Positions 1 to 12,324 of a stretch of 64,000 nt of DNA are shown in pieces. The notes beneath the pieces were generated by a model, which saw only the letters and a program-made list of their open reading frames with translations, did not search any database and was not told the origin of the DNA. The first letter of the stretch is position 1; each line of letters opens with the position of its first letter. The stretch is from Saururus chinensis. Lineage: Eukaryota > Streptophyta > Magnoliopsida > Piperales > Saururaceae. Position numbers and translations under genes: made by a program. The DNA lies in contig CP141141.1 in assembly GCA_035235625.1 (NCBI GenBank), positions 15,187,968 through 15,251,967 on the forward strand. Direction: 5' to 3'.

Positions 1-1612
1 CTGATATGACATCTCCTCTACATCATTTTGTAGTAAAATATAACACCGTGTAATCGGTAAATACCACTGCATATATGCGCTATGAACATCTAGTGATGTT
101 GTAGCCATCTCCCCATGGATAACAGTGACACTCCTATCCTCCCATCAAGCGATATATGATGCATGATGTATAGCCCAATCCGTAATATGGCAGTCTTGTC
201 GAGTTATGCGATGGACAAACTCGACAGTAGAAGGTGGGACCACTTGCTCCAGGTTAAATTGGAGCATTACATGATCTGGCACATACATCTCCACAATCTC
301 GTAACATATCAATGGTGTTCGCGATAGCCACTCTTCCCGACCGTCGGTGTATATAGGAGGTAACGTAGCCAATACTTCTGGTGAGTACGACTACCAAATA
401 ACCTATACAATATATAAAGATAACTAAGTTTAAATAACCTTACATATTTTATAATCATAACAAAAAAATTTCTCAACATAAAATAAAATTACCTGATAGG
501 GCCGCTGGTGGTCTAACTCCCCTTTATATAATCGGATGACTCCTTGTGGATTTTCAGTTCTCATTTTCTGAACATTCCACCTTAAGGAGTTAAAATTTTA
601 AAATAAGTTCAGCATAAGTAAATAAAACCTTCCTACAAAAATTTAAGTATTAAAAATAAATATCCCCTACCTTGCTCCTAATGGAGCACCCTCAACTAAG
701 TGATGACCCATCTCAATACTTGGGTGACCGATGTATAAATGCTCCCACGACCATAGCTATGTCACAGAATATGATTAAAGTTATTAAAAAAAGTAAAAAA
801 ATTATACGTGCAAAAACATATTTATAGTGACAAAATCATTTACCTGAAGAAGGGTCAGACATTTTGCAGTCCCAGAAGTCATGGCCTGGCATGCTTTCCC
901 CAACTCTCGATATAAAAATGAAAGCGTAGCACTACCCCATAAATAAGCACCCGCTATGTCAAAGTCCACAAGGAAGGAGAGATATGTCACGTGTACATGG
1001 CTGCTCGTGGTATCCGCAAATATTGTGGCCCCAAGTAAATATAATAAATAGGCATGTGCATGCTGCTCGATAACGATCTCCATAGCATCGGCTGGGAGCT
1101 CATGAAACTCAGCTAAGAGCCATACTAATAAGTCTAAGTGACCTCCTCCTATCATGCCCATCATAGGAAGTCTATCGATGCGAAGTCCTACGAGAACTGC
1201 CACATCCATAAGTGTGATGGTCATCTCTCCATATGGCAGGTGCAACGTCTGTGTCTCCCTCCTCCATCTCTCAATGAGAGCTGTCAATAAAGGACGATTG
1301 AGATGAATGTACTGTAGATGAATAAAATGTCTAAATCTTGCCTGCTCAATATATGGTAACATATGCTCATCTATGGGCCAATGGTGGAGATATCTAAAAT
1401 GTTCGGTAGACTCAAGGCACCCGGGGTCCTATAATAAATTTTAAAATTATAACCCAACATAATTTATAATCTTAAAAAATAAAACAAATTTTAAAAAGAG
1501 TTATCATACCTCTCCTCTCTAAATAAAAGCCGACCTATGTGATTCCTGCTGTAAGAGTACACTATCATCAATCGGGCCTGGCCCGTAAGAAGACTCTACA
1601 TGATCCATATGA
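1..1612 (-). pseudogene. Plant mobile domain (PMD) coding region, several exons, 3' end at window edge
   Basis: Minus-strand exons read as a plant mobile domain protein (MAIN / PP7-long-form-like). Visible exons are about 1612-1510 (GPGPIDDSVL, HRSAFI), 1433-844 (LHLPYGEMTITLMDVAVLVG, then YLWGSATLSFLYRELGKA), 749-671 (LWSWEHLYIGHP), 587-493 (WNVQKMRTENPQG) and 389 to the left edge (PDHVMLQF, then YMQWYLPITR). Junctions show GT donors such as CAG/GTAAAT at 844-839. PMD proteins are known both as host silencing factors and as cargo of plant transposons. This one lies directly downstream of, and in line with, a MULE transposase, so I infer it is transposon-encoded. Stops interrupt it: one after HRSAFI and a TGA at 145-147, with recognisable domain sequence continuing beyond. 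The true 3' end lies outside the window. Confidence 0.8.
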
Positions 1613-1699
1613 TCTATGGATAATTAAGAGCATATCATCAATCATTAGGAACATATAATCATACCTAAAATAGTGAATAAATTAAAAGATTGATTATAT

Positions 1700-4600
1700 A
1701 TTTACCAATCAACAGGAGGGTTTCTACATGATTTACTATTGTGCCTAATTTGTTTACACCTCCTGCATTTATATCCTCCTCTATCATCTCTCTCCACAGT
1801 TCTACGGTCCATTGTATTCCTAATGTGAATAGACCATGGGCAACTAGGTTGCCTTGTGGCTCTCGGAGGGTATAACTCAAAAGGTATATCCCTCTCCCAA
1901 TAATCCCGACCACAAGGAGAATAAAATTCTGCCGAGTACATATTTTTATAAGTAGAAAATGTGTAAAATAGTGATGCCTGTATCAGCTCCCACCGCTTTG
2001 CCCACACGGCAATAAGGTGTGAGCAAGGATAAAAATAAACCTAAGGATGTTCGTTGCATTTACCACAACCTTCTGGCCACGAATTAACATCACTTTGTAC
2101 TGACTGCTATTGATCCTATTAACTATATACTCCCAAAATTTTCTTGTTTGTTGTAACGACTCATTTTTCAATTACGTCTAACCTGAAGGTTTAGGCCTAA
2201 TTGAATAATTTTGGGATAAGTTTTAGAGGTTTTCAAAGGTTGAAACCTTCGTATTTGAGTAGAGTTCGAAGAAACGAGTGTAATGAATCAAAGAACAGGT
2301 GAAACGGAGGTTAGGACTGGAATTTACAACTTCAAGAAGCATGCAATATAGGCGGGACCCACTTATAAAGAGAATGATATATTACGTTAAGTGGGTTAGT
2401 ATCGAAGGGCTCATCAATACAAGTCCAACGGTACTAAGAACGCCCAAATCTGAATCCAAGGTAGAAAGATACACGTGTTTGAATATAGAAGAGAAAAAAA
2501 ACAAGAAAGGAAATTAGCGCACAACCGGCACGGCATGCGCCATGGAAACGCATGGGCACGTGTCTCTGTGGGTGTGACCCACGCCATTTTGGTGGGCACT
2601 GCCACCCAAAACTAGTGGCGCTGCGGTTTCGGTGCGGCTCGGGTCTATAAATACCCGATTTTCCCCCTTCTTAAATCAGATCTTCTTCTCCCCCGTTTCT
2701 GACCGTTCTGAGTCTGATTAAGGCTGTTCAAGAGGCGTTTTTAAGTAAATCGATCATGTTCTATGCAATGGAGTAGTCCTTTCTTCAAGTTGGAAACCAT
2801 ATAAGGAGGAAATGCCCTGAGAGAAGGAGAGTTCCTGATCATTGTCCTCAAGCACTAACAAACTTCTTTTTCTCTGTTTTTGAGCATCCTAGCTCCGATT
2901 TAGTCCATCCAAGAGGTGTTCTTGACTAAATCGAATGTGCTCTTTGCAATGGAGCCCCATTCTCTGAGTTGGTGATCGTATGAGGAGGAAACACCCCAAG
3001 GCAAGGAGAAGCCCTGCCCGTTGTCCTCAAGCACCAGAGAAAGAAAATGGAGTCAGAAGTAAGATGGGGTTCTGTCCGAAGTTACCGGGCCACAACCAGA
3101 GAAGCAATCCCGAGTAGGGGAAGTTCTGTCTGCCACCCACTGGCGTGGAAAAATAAGAAGAGTCTCTGGCAAGGAGAACATTTATACGTAGTCTTTCAAT
3201 GCAAGATGAAGAACGTATGGAGGCTAGAGGAAGCTCCGTCTACTGCCTTTGGATCCTAAGGGGAGGACACCAAGAAGGAATGAGCAACTTCGAATACTAT
3301 TACCTTACGAGACATAAGGGGAGTAAGTATTTCTGACATCCCATTTAAATTATAAACATGCATGTGCTAAATTAGGATGTGTGCTATGCTATGCTTTGAT
3401 GTGACATGTTTATATTTCGTCTTCCTCTAGGGCAGAGAAAGACATGTGGTATGTGTGTGTTCGGTCTTGGCACAGTGATAGAGCGAGATGTGTGTATGTG
3501 GTTTTGATCCTGCTTTGTGGTAGTGCAAAATGTACAATTTTGTTGACTTATTAACTTTTGCTTGACTCCGATATATGACAAATTTTTGTATAGCTCTTAC
3601 TAAATATCAGTATATATGTATTTTAATGTATATGATTTTGTGACGCTTGTTGTATGTATTAGTTGTTAGGCAGAACTACATTCGAATCCAATCGTATTGG
3701 AATAATATCCAATACGTACGTAAGCAACCAATGTCAAGACAACGTTTGCCCGATCCAAATTAATTATAATAATAAGTTTTATTCTGATTTACACGCGATG
3801 AACTATGAAGCTTCGTCATGTGTAAATTATCATTACAACCTAAGTCTACGTATGGGGAAGCTTTGAACTCCATAGTGTGTAGATCAACATTGCCCCTCTC
3901 GCACACAGATGATGATTCTGGGCTTTAATGAAAGATAAAACTTTATATTAGTGATTTTTTGGGCCCCGGCTTGGGTTGGGGCATTACATTTGTTCTCTAA
4001 TTATTGCTTCTACTCTTGGAGTATATGGGGTGGCCATGGTAGATGCAACAGAAGATTGTTTAACGAAAAATTTTATGACCCGATAAAAAATAGCTAACAC
4101 TAAAGCCTACATGGGTAATCCTCATGCCCCCTTTAAGACGCTATTTAAACTTTTAGCCATATTTGTAGTCGTTATGCCAAATATCCTAAAATTGTCGTGA
4201 GCAATTCTCCTCCTAAGAGGAGATGTTTTGCTCTAGGACTCTCTTGACCAATCAAGTCCATTTTAGCACCAAACTTTTCTACTATAAGTGCACAAGTTGT
4301 TGCCCCAATCAAGTCCGTCAATGTATCATTTTTAAACTCCTCCTTAAAATTTGCTTTTATGTGATGGATGCAATAATGATGGTGGTACATAGGCTCGGGA
4401 AGAACCTCAGGCACGGCCTTCTGAAGCCCCTTTTGTCATTCTGAAATGACAATGATGTTCGTCATGCCCATCAATACATGATCCCTCAATTCCATTAAGA
4501 ATCATTTCCAATTGTCTCCATCTTCTTTTCTGACAAGCCCAAATGCTAGAGGAAATAACCCATTGTTTCCATCTATAGCCATTGCAACCATAAGAGCACC

Positions 4601-6323
4601 AGGATACCTGCCATACAAGTGAGTGACATCAACACCAATCACAGGGATGCAATGTTGAAACCCCACTATAGACGGCCCAAATGCCCAAAATATCCGCTTA
4701 AATCTCCTACACATGCCACCATCTGCATGAGGTACTTCATCATCCTCTCAACAGTAGTAGGTGCCAGGATTCACTTCTTGCACCGCCCTGAGGTACATTG
4801 GCAATAATTTATATGATTTCACCCAATCCCCATAAATAGCCTTGATCACCATATTCCTTGCTGCCCATGCTTTCTTATAAGATATGTCAACATAAAACTT
4901 CTCCTTCATTCTTTGAATAATATCCCCTAGTGTGAGAGTTAATTCGGCTTGCATAGCGGGCATTATGACCTTCAAAATAAAGGAGGCATTGCACTGCCTA
5001 TGATCTGTGCTAAGCTGGGCATTCCGACATGTGTGGTCACCTCTGTATGTCTTCAATTTAAAGTGCCCTCCACCCCTTTTTATTGAGCCGTGAACTCTTC
5101 AAGGGCAAGTACTATCAATGCACTTCACTGTATACTCTGACAAATTTGTTCGTACAACCTTGTATTTGACATGATTTTGAATGAAAAACTCCTGCAAGGC
5201 TGTAACAAATGCTTCTTTATTCTTAAAGATGCAGCCAACATATAATTCATCTTCGTTTTGTTAGTCCATATCCATGGTAGAATTAACTACCGCAGCTATC
5301 TCCTCATCTGTGATGTGTGCATAAAGTGGCTCCACTTCATAATATGATAGCTCTTCATCATCCATATTCATATCATTTGTGGCAATAACATTATCTACCG
5401 CATCATCCCCTTCGCCATTAACCATATGTTGAGCGCTTTCTTCACCTTTGACCCCTTCTTTGTTAATGTCAGAATCTTCTCCACTTGCTTCGCTAATATT
5501 ATCTTCACCTTCATTAGCCTCATTTCCATCAATATCTTCATCGTGTACATAAGCGCCCCTACATATGAACATCACATATGTATTAAATTTCATATGCCTA
5601 TAAATGTTATATTTATTTATGAATATATATTTCACCATTGATTAGATGGTCTAGCATGGGTATGACCAACACCTGTGTAGGGGTAATAAATGCCCATCAA
5701 ACTTTGAGTTCATACCATGCACCGCCTTGAGACATTCGAAAGCTAAATGGCTCGCGTGCATGCGATGTGTGCCTTCCATATTACACCCAAATTCAAAATT
5801 TAACATCTTAATTTTCATTGATAATTATAAGATTCAAAAAGGATTCACAACTTAATAAACCTTACCTCCAATTAGGTATACTTCCTTCATAAATAGGGGC
5901 AGATGACCTATGACGTTCATTTGAAGCTACTGTCATAGATAAATTTTCTTCTTCTTCATCGTCCATTGGCATTTGCATATGTCTTTCATTATTCACATTT
6001 CTTTCAAAGCTCCTGTGTGAGCTCCTATGTGAACTACTTCACCTTTCGCTTGGCACTCGGGCCTCTTTTTTGAGAAATAAGTTGAAACAAATTATGTGAC
6101 ACGAGAGTTTAAACATGAAACTCATTGATGCATCATCATTTATACATATTTGTCTCGAATTCGATCCATATGTTAGAATAGCACATTTTATAGTGATTTT
6201 CCATCTTCTTTGATCCCACCCAGCCTTGCTAGCTACTTGCATATCAAATTCATCATATGTAGACAGTTTCTTAATTAATAATTTTTTTGTGCGTCCGTCA
6301 TAGTTAAGTAAAAATCTAACCAT
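1700..6323 (-). pseudogene. MULE (MuDR-like) transposase, split by a solo LTR
   Basis: The decayed Mutator-like transposase reads right to left. The N-terminal ubiquitin-like-fold segment is at 6323-6039 (VRFLLNYDGRTKK), an acidic Asp/Glu spacer at 5638-5261, and the MuDR DNA-binding segment at 5170-5040 (YTVKCIDSTCP, then HFKLKTYRGDHTCRNA). The DDE domain follows at 4714-4502 (FWAFGPSIVGFQHCIPVIGV, DVTHLYGRYPG) and 4450-4172 (HHHYCIHHIKANFKEEFK). A SWIM-like PCSHLIAV and a CCHC zinc knuckle (CRRCKQIRHNSKSC) lie at 2146-1700. A solo LTR at 2152-3988 sits between the catalytic part and the C-terminus. It is dead: Trp of the CPW motif is TGA, and the usual SDRQKG motif reads ISE-stop-QKG at 4436-4441, so the second catalytic Asp is also lost. 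The zinc-knuckle exon ends in a good GT donor (GATTG/GTAAAT) leading into the PMD exons. Confidence 0.85.
2152..3988 (+). mobile_element. Solo LTR, family A (TGTAACGACT...GCATTACA)
   Basis: This is an 1837-bp LTR flanked by a perfect 5-bp target duplication TTTGT (2147-2151 and 3989-3993). It starts TGTAACG and ends CATTACA. A TATA box (TATAAATA) lies at 2646-2653, followed by a pyrimidine-rich leader. No gag or pol sequence is attached, so it is a solo LTR left by recombination between the two LTRs of a retrotransposon, probably Ty3/gypsy type. It sits inside the MULE transposase gene. A related copy lies at about 60100-62410. Confidence 0.92.
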
Positions 6324-7062
6324 TTCTATTCACTTAATTCATAAACAATAGATTAAATTAATATTAGATTAAGCTATTATCTCAAAACTAAGAGGCTAAA
6401 ATTAGATGAAGCAATTAATGTTAGATTAAGCAATTGCCTCATATATCAACGAGCAATAATCATAAAATTCTTTACATATTTCTTCTCTTATCCAAAGAAG
6501 ACAACATATATTCTCATACACTTCTTCAAATATTACATCCACCCTATTGATAAAAATATTAAACTATTACTATCAATAACTAACCATTTCTTCTGCCATC
6601 TCTACTCAATTCATAAAAAATAGATTACATTAATATTGGATTAAGCAATTGACTCAAAATAACTACTTTACTTAACGTAGCAACAAATTAAACCTAAATT
6701 AAAAAATAAACCAGACAAAAGTAAGCTTCAAACCTCGTCAAAAGTCAGTTAAAAAATGACTGCAATACCAGCTAAATCAATCCCATGATAAAACTCCAAA
6801 CCAACAAAATTACAAAATGCAAAGGAAATTAAAAGCCACTGGAATACAACCTCCACTAATACTTCAGAACAAAAAAATTAAATCATAACATGCAAATCAT
6901 AACTGACCTTCCTTAAACAAAATGAAAAGGCTAGGCCACAATCACAATTAATTTAAGAAACAAAAACACAATCAACCATTATGGAAGAACATCCATGAAA
7001 TTGAGAAAGTAGGTACTAATGCAGATTTTGATAGTAAATTATGAATACCAGAGCTGGGAGGG
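6324..7062. other. Non-coding 5' flank of the PMD-bearing MULE
   Basis: A/T-rich sequence upstream of the transposase start. No domain-bearing ORF, RNA gene or clear repeat was recognised. It resumes at 8596 after the family E solo LTR. Confidence 0.5.
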
Positions 7063-8590
7063 TGATGCACTGAAATAATGTTCAATAAAATATTTTTAAA
7101 TTTCAAATTGTAATCCTATTTTGAGCATGTCTAAATAGGCTTCAACAGGATCCAACTAGAAAAGGAAGTGAAGCCCAACTACCCAAAGCTATTTAAAGTC
7201 AAGAATGCGCTTTTAATGGTCTAAACATATATGGAATGGTTGAACACAACCTTGTGGACCTGTTGGATTTGAGATTTGCATCAAGAGAACTAAATTAGGA
7301 AAGAAGCTGATTCGGACAGATTGACAGAACCTTAGTATTTTGACCATATCTTTCTACATATAACTCAGATTGATACGATTATAGTGGCATTGGAAAGAAG
7401 ACTTCAGTGGCTACATATTTTATTTCAGGAAGAAATTTCAAATTCTGAATATCTATGAGTCAAATTTGGCATGCAAATGGACTGTTAGTAAACTAACCCG
7501 AGGCTAGCACATGGAGAATCTTTTCATTGGTTGTGATTGATACACATAAGGAAAGACAATGAGGCTGATTGGATATTTAAAGGAAGTTTCAAAGATACTT
7601 ATTTTCTAAATAAATCTTGGATTTATTTGATTTATTTAGTATCTAATCATTGCCAAAGAAGCAACAAATCTGACAATCAATCAGGATGCAATCTAGAGAT
7701 ATGATTTCACTTTCCTCTTTGAAGCAAACCCTTCTAGTCCTATAAATAGAGGGGTGGACGTGATAGATGAATAATCCCCTCCACTTTGGAGCTCTCTTCT
7801 CCTATTTTCTTCTCTCATTTTGTATTTTTATTTTTAGTTTTATTGTAATGGCTTTCTAAGCTCTCAAGCTAGGGCTAGAGGTGATTTGTAACAATATAAT
7901 GGAGTTCAATTAATGTTTCATCAATGGTTTCAAGTAAGTATTATTTATTTGAAGTGATGTTAACTTAATATTGTTCTTCTTCTTTTTTCTTTGTAATTTG
8001 GATATATAAGATGCTTGAAGGCTCTGCTTCTTGATCTTTTGTGATTTGGATACATAGAAATCTTTAAGAGACAATTATTTTTATCCTTCATCTATCCAAA
8101 GTATTTTCTATGTTTACTTAATGTTGTTCTTCTTCTTGTTTCTTTGTAATTTGGATACATAAGATGCTTGAAGGCTCTGCTTCTTAATCTTTTGTGATTT
8201 GGATACATAGAAATCTTTAAGAGACAATAATTTTTATCCTTCATCTATCCAAAGCATTTTCTATCTTTCATTTCAATTTTAATGTTCATATCTTCCAGTT
8301 AGATAGAATTTTCATTCGATTCTAACTGAGATAACATGATACATGAAGAACATCATTAGATGTTACAATGATCCTTAATGCCTTAGTGTTTTCTCATCTT
8401 GATTTCTTGACTCTATATTGCCTCAATACTCTTCTACTCTTTCTTTTTTAATTTTTTCTTCTTCTATTTCTTCGTAACTATTTTCTTTGTTGCACAAGGC
8501 TTTCCCTGTGGATCGACCTTGTATACTACATTGGCAAGTAAAAAAATTTGAATTTGACTTCTTCATAGTCTTGGTTCAGACGTAACAACA
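7063..8590 (+). mobile_element. Solo LTR, family E (TGATGCACTG...GTAACAACA)
   Basis: A 1528-bp LTR with a perfect 5-bp target duplication GAGGG (7058-7062 and 8591-8595). It begins TGATGCACTG and ends GTAACAACA. TATAAATAG at 7741-7748 is the probable LTR promoter, followed by a T/C-rich leader. Near its 3' end is a CCCTGTGGATCGACC stretch of the kind seen at the ends of some plant gypsy LTRs. There is no internal domain and no second LTR, so it is a solo LTR. It contains a 153-bp tandem duplication. Confidence 0.92.
7960..8265 (+). repeat. 153-bp tandem duplication inside LTR E
   Basis: Two consecutive copies, about 7960-8112 and 8113-8265, share long runs such as TTTGTGATTTGGATACATAG and differ at few positions. 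The duplication lies downstream of the LTR TATA box, in the presumed R/U5 part. Confidence 0.9.
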
Positions 8591-8595
8591 GAGGG

Positions 8596-9180
8596 AGAGG
8601 AATGAGTCACATGAGAAAAAAATCAAAACTTTGCAATGAAGACGACGAAAAACTCACCAATTCCGGGGAAGAAGAGTGAGATTGTCGAGTTCTGCGCAAA
8701 TTCCTCAAGCACTAAAACTTCTGACCAGAAACCCTTGACCAAGTGAAGCACAGAGGCAGGGCAGAATGAAGCACGATGGCAGGGCAGAACAAGCATAGAA
8801 ATGAGCACGATATGGAGCGGAGAAGGAGAGTCGGGTTAAAACATATGATTTTGTCCTTTTAGACTTTGGCTTTCAAAAGCTAACGGCCAAAATATTGAAG
8901 TGTAGTGATTTCATCGTTTAGAAGGACAAAATTGCCTTAAGGTGATTTTGTCCATCTAAAGGACAAAATCAGGTTACGTCTTATAAAATGTTAAATCAGT
9001 TTCGTCCTTTAGAAGGACGAAATCAACTTAAACCTGATTTCGTCTTTCTAAATGACAAAATTGCTACACTTCAATTCATATAAAAATTTAAAAAATGTCA
9101 AGGAGGCACTAGTTGCTTGGCTGACGCCTATGTGGCAAAAAACAACACCACTTTTGGGAAATATTTCCCAAAGTGGTCCG
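8596..9180. other. Outer flank of PMD-MULE with palindrome row
   Basis: No coding domain is seen. From 8843 to 9062 come repeated palindromes of type GATTTTGTCC-(5-7 bp)-GGACAAAATC: 8907-8933, 8944-8970, about 8998-9024 and 9036-9062, plus a half-site at 8847. The arms of the whole block also pair with each other, since GAAGTGTAG near 8898 is matched by CTACACTTC near 9063. At about 9150-9178 lies a further near-perfect palindrome, CCACTTTTGGGAAATATTTCCCAAAGTGG. I infer that this is near the right end of the MULE. No 9-bp target duplication was found. Confidence 0.7.
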
Positions 9181-10787
9181 AATTGATAAATATTTTTTAA
9201 AATTATTATTTAATAATTTTCCCTAAATATAAATTAAAAATAATAAATTAAATAAATTAAACATAAAATATATATTGAAGAAAGGTCTCCCTTGTATGTT
9301 ATAGTTATAATGTATTGTTTTGAGGAACATAATAATTGTTAATTATACACACAAGCTCTAAATTAACTCATATATACTCATAGTAGGCAATTGTAAATTC
9401 AGATCTCATAGATTAAATATTAGGGTGTTAAAATATATGTAAATATGAATATATATATATATATATCATATATATAAAAATATAAAAAATAATATTGAGT
9501 AATGTGTTATATACATGTGACCAATAAAAGAGTTCAAAAAATATAGGCATGTAGGATCTCATTTGATAGAGCTCATTGAGAGCTTTCTAACTATATTAAG
9601 AACATGAGAATCCAAGTCGAGAGTGCAAGATATAATATTCTAAAGTTAAAATTAATATAACCGAAAAATAGGGATTAAGATTCTAATATCTTTAACTTTT
9701 TAGGGATTAGAATAGGTCAAATAGGGGTAAAATAGAGATTAATAATATAAATTCAGAGTTTAACCATCCTATTTTAAAAGTTCTATAGTACTTTCTAACC
9801 ATCCTATTCAGAGTTTAAGATGCCCCCACCTAATATATATGGACTTTGGGTTGGTATTTATTATTTGACCCATGTGGAAAAATAAAGTGAGCCCAATTTT
9901 ATTTTAGTCATGTTATCATCAGGACCGGTCCTTTTGCTTATAATTTATACTATCTACGACGTCTTTTCATCTTTCTTTCATGCTTCTATAAAAGTCCTTT
10001 TCCAGTTTTCGTCTCTCGTAGCCTCACTCCCTAGTTTATTTTTCTAAAAGCGTGTTCTACACTTCTTATAGTATGATTCAACTTTGTATTTTCTTAATGA
10101 AATTTTTTTATTGAATCTCGTGAATTTGAATAAGTGAAGTACAAATCTTGTCTTTTAGAAAATAATTAATTTTTGTCTTTACTTGATAGGTCTTTTATAT
10201 AGGTTTTTGACTAAATTTGAATAAATTGAATGAAGTACTGAATGATGATGCCTTCCTGTACTCTTATCTTTTAGGAAATAATTAATTTTTGTTTTTACTT
10301 GATAGGTTTTTATTGAATAAAATAAAGTAAGTGTAGGTCTTTGTTTTGTTTCTATTTAATTTTTTTAATGTCTAAATCACTATTCACTCTATTTTACTTA
10401 CTATTTGACTATTTAATTCATTGAATCACTATTTCACTTACTTATACTATTTGACTATTCAATTATTTGAATGACTGAATTACTATTCTACGTATTCTTT
10501 AACCATTTAAGTCTTTGAATGATTGAATTACTATTCTACTCACTATTTGACTCTTTGAATGAATACCTATTTCGGTCTATACCCTAAACCCTAAATAACT
10601 ATTTCAGTTCATTCTTTGGTCTTTACTTAATTAAATTTATATTTTAAAAAATAATTTATAAAAGCAATAGTTGTTGGTTATTAAAAGTTAAAAGTCATGG
10701 TTGCTAGTAATTAAAGATCTTTGTGCATATTTTTGTGTTATAATAGATTTTCAACATGTTATAGTAGCAGGCCTTGTTGCTTAAATA
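9181..10787. other. A/T-rich region without a recognisable gene
   Basis: Short degenerate repeats are present: a partly duplicated block near 10130-10320 (AAATAATTAATTTTTGT twice) and a CTATTTGACT/TTGAATGA-type repeat at 10370-10570. The part next to 10788 is probably 5' untranslated and terminal sequence of the hAT element. I could not locate the element's left terminal repeat. Confidence 0.5.
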
Positions 10788-11688
10788 ATGGATAAATTTC
10801 TCAAAAGAAAGTCCAAGTGTTTTCCTTCTACACCATCAACTTCTAGTGGTGCTAAGGATCAAACTTAAAAGAATGAAACACGTATGTCAAGGGTCAATGC
10901 AGATGATTAATAGCATATCCTGGGTAATGAAGTCCGATTTCAAGATTTCATCCCAATGACCAAGAAATTGTTAGGAGATATAACTTGCAAAAGGGCCCTT
11001 GTCAACCTCGCAATCACTCTTTCCCTCAAAGTTAATTTTCTGGAGTACAATGATACTTTAATCTTAATTGATTTGATAAGCATCCCACTTGGCTAGAATA
11101 TAGCATGAATAAAGATGCAACATTTTGTCTATATTGTTATCTTTTTGGAGAGGTGGGGGGTAAAGATGCTTTTGTAGTCAAAGGATTTAGAGATTGGAAG
11201 AAATATGAAAGAATTGATGCTCATGAGGAGTGGACAGTTCTCACAATAAAGCTTACGAGATGGGTCAACAATGATTAAATCAAGAACAACACATTAGAAC
11301 AATTTTAAAGAAGTAAGAAGAGCAAAGTAAACTTATATCTTACTCGGTTGGAGGCATCAATTGAGTGCACTGGATTTCTTTTAAATCAAGGTTTACCTTT
11401 TTGTGGCCATGATGAATAAGAAGATTTAGATAATCAAAGAAATTTTCTTGAACTTCTAAAATTTTTTGCACATAAAAGTGGATATGTGGGGTGAGTTGTG
11501 CTAAAAAATGCTCATCAAAATGACAAAGTGACAGCGCCATGTATTTAGAAAGACATTATAAATTCATTTGCAATGGAGGTTGTAGTAGCTATCATCAATG
11601 ATCTTGGGGATGCCTTCTTTACTATTTTGATTGATGAATCTTGTAATTTGTCCATTAAGGAACAAATGGTTGTTGTTATGCGTTATGT

Positions 11689-12324
11689 AAGGGTGTTCAT
11701 AGACGTCCGTTTTCCGTATGTCCATCTGTATCTATGTCCGTTTTTATATAGAATAGACAATTTTTTTGGTCCGATGCGGATACGGACTAAGTTTTTTGTC
11801 CTCACTAATAAGGAGCTACGGACGTGGACGTACCCTTGTCCATGTCCGCGGACATCCGTATCTGCCACGCTTACCTAATACTTTCTTAAATATAGTAATA
11901 ATTATTACTAACTATTAGAAAAAAATAGAATTCAGTTCCTATGTAGCATCTTAGGACAGTCCTAACATGCTACATAAATATTGTCCAACTTGAAATTATG
12001 AATCTAGAACTTATGTAGCAATCTTAACATGCTACATAGGTATTAGATAACTTGAAAATATGGATCTAGTAGCTATGTAGCATGTTAGGATAGTTTCAAC
12101 ATGGTACAAAAATATTAAAAATTTTGAATTGGGATAAAAATTTAGGTCTTGAAATATTTGTTCAGGTCCGTCCATGTCCGCTCATGTTCATAGCTGACGG
12201 ACTTGAACAAAGTATGATACGGACTAGGGCGGACATGGATAGACATGGATAAAGGATATTCAAATGGCAGACGAACACGGACAACCCTCTGTACGTGTCC
12301 ATTTCTATCTGTGAACACCTCTAA
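11689..12324. mobile_element. hAT-type MITE inside the hAT transposase
   Basis: A 636-bp insertion with imperfect terminal inverted repeats (left AAGGGTGTTCATAGAC; right, on the opposite strand, TTAGAGGTGTTCACAGAT). The 8-bp target duplication matches at 7 of 8 bases (CGTTATGT 11681-11688, CATTATGT 12325-12332). Leaving out the insert plus one duplication copy rejoins the transposase frame between RYV and DQR. The inside has no coding capacity. Subterminal parts carry repeated TCCGT/ATCCGT hexamers, and the middle holds a tandem repeat. Confidence 0.88.
11925..12115. repeat. Three imperfect ~65-bp tandem copies inside the MITE
   Basis: Copies centred near 11950, 12015 and 12075 share CTTATGTAGCA, AACATGCTACATA and AACTTGAAA motifs. 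Each unit is itself partly inverted (TATGTAGCAT and ATGCTACATA). Confidence 0.75.

Noticed and set aside
1..1612. Host MAIN/PP7-long-form gene rather than transposon cargo
   Set aside because: A MULE transposase runs directly into it and stops interrupt it. A host gene cannot be fully excluded because the 3' end is outside the window.
10575..10600. CCCTAAACCCTAAA telomere-like motif
   Set aside because: Only two units; also seen once near 40617. Too short to indicate telomeric DNA.
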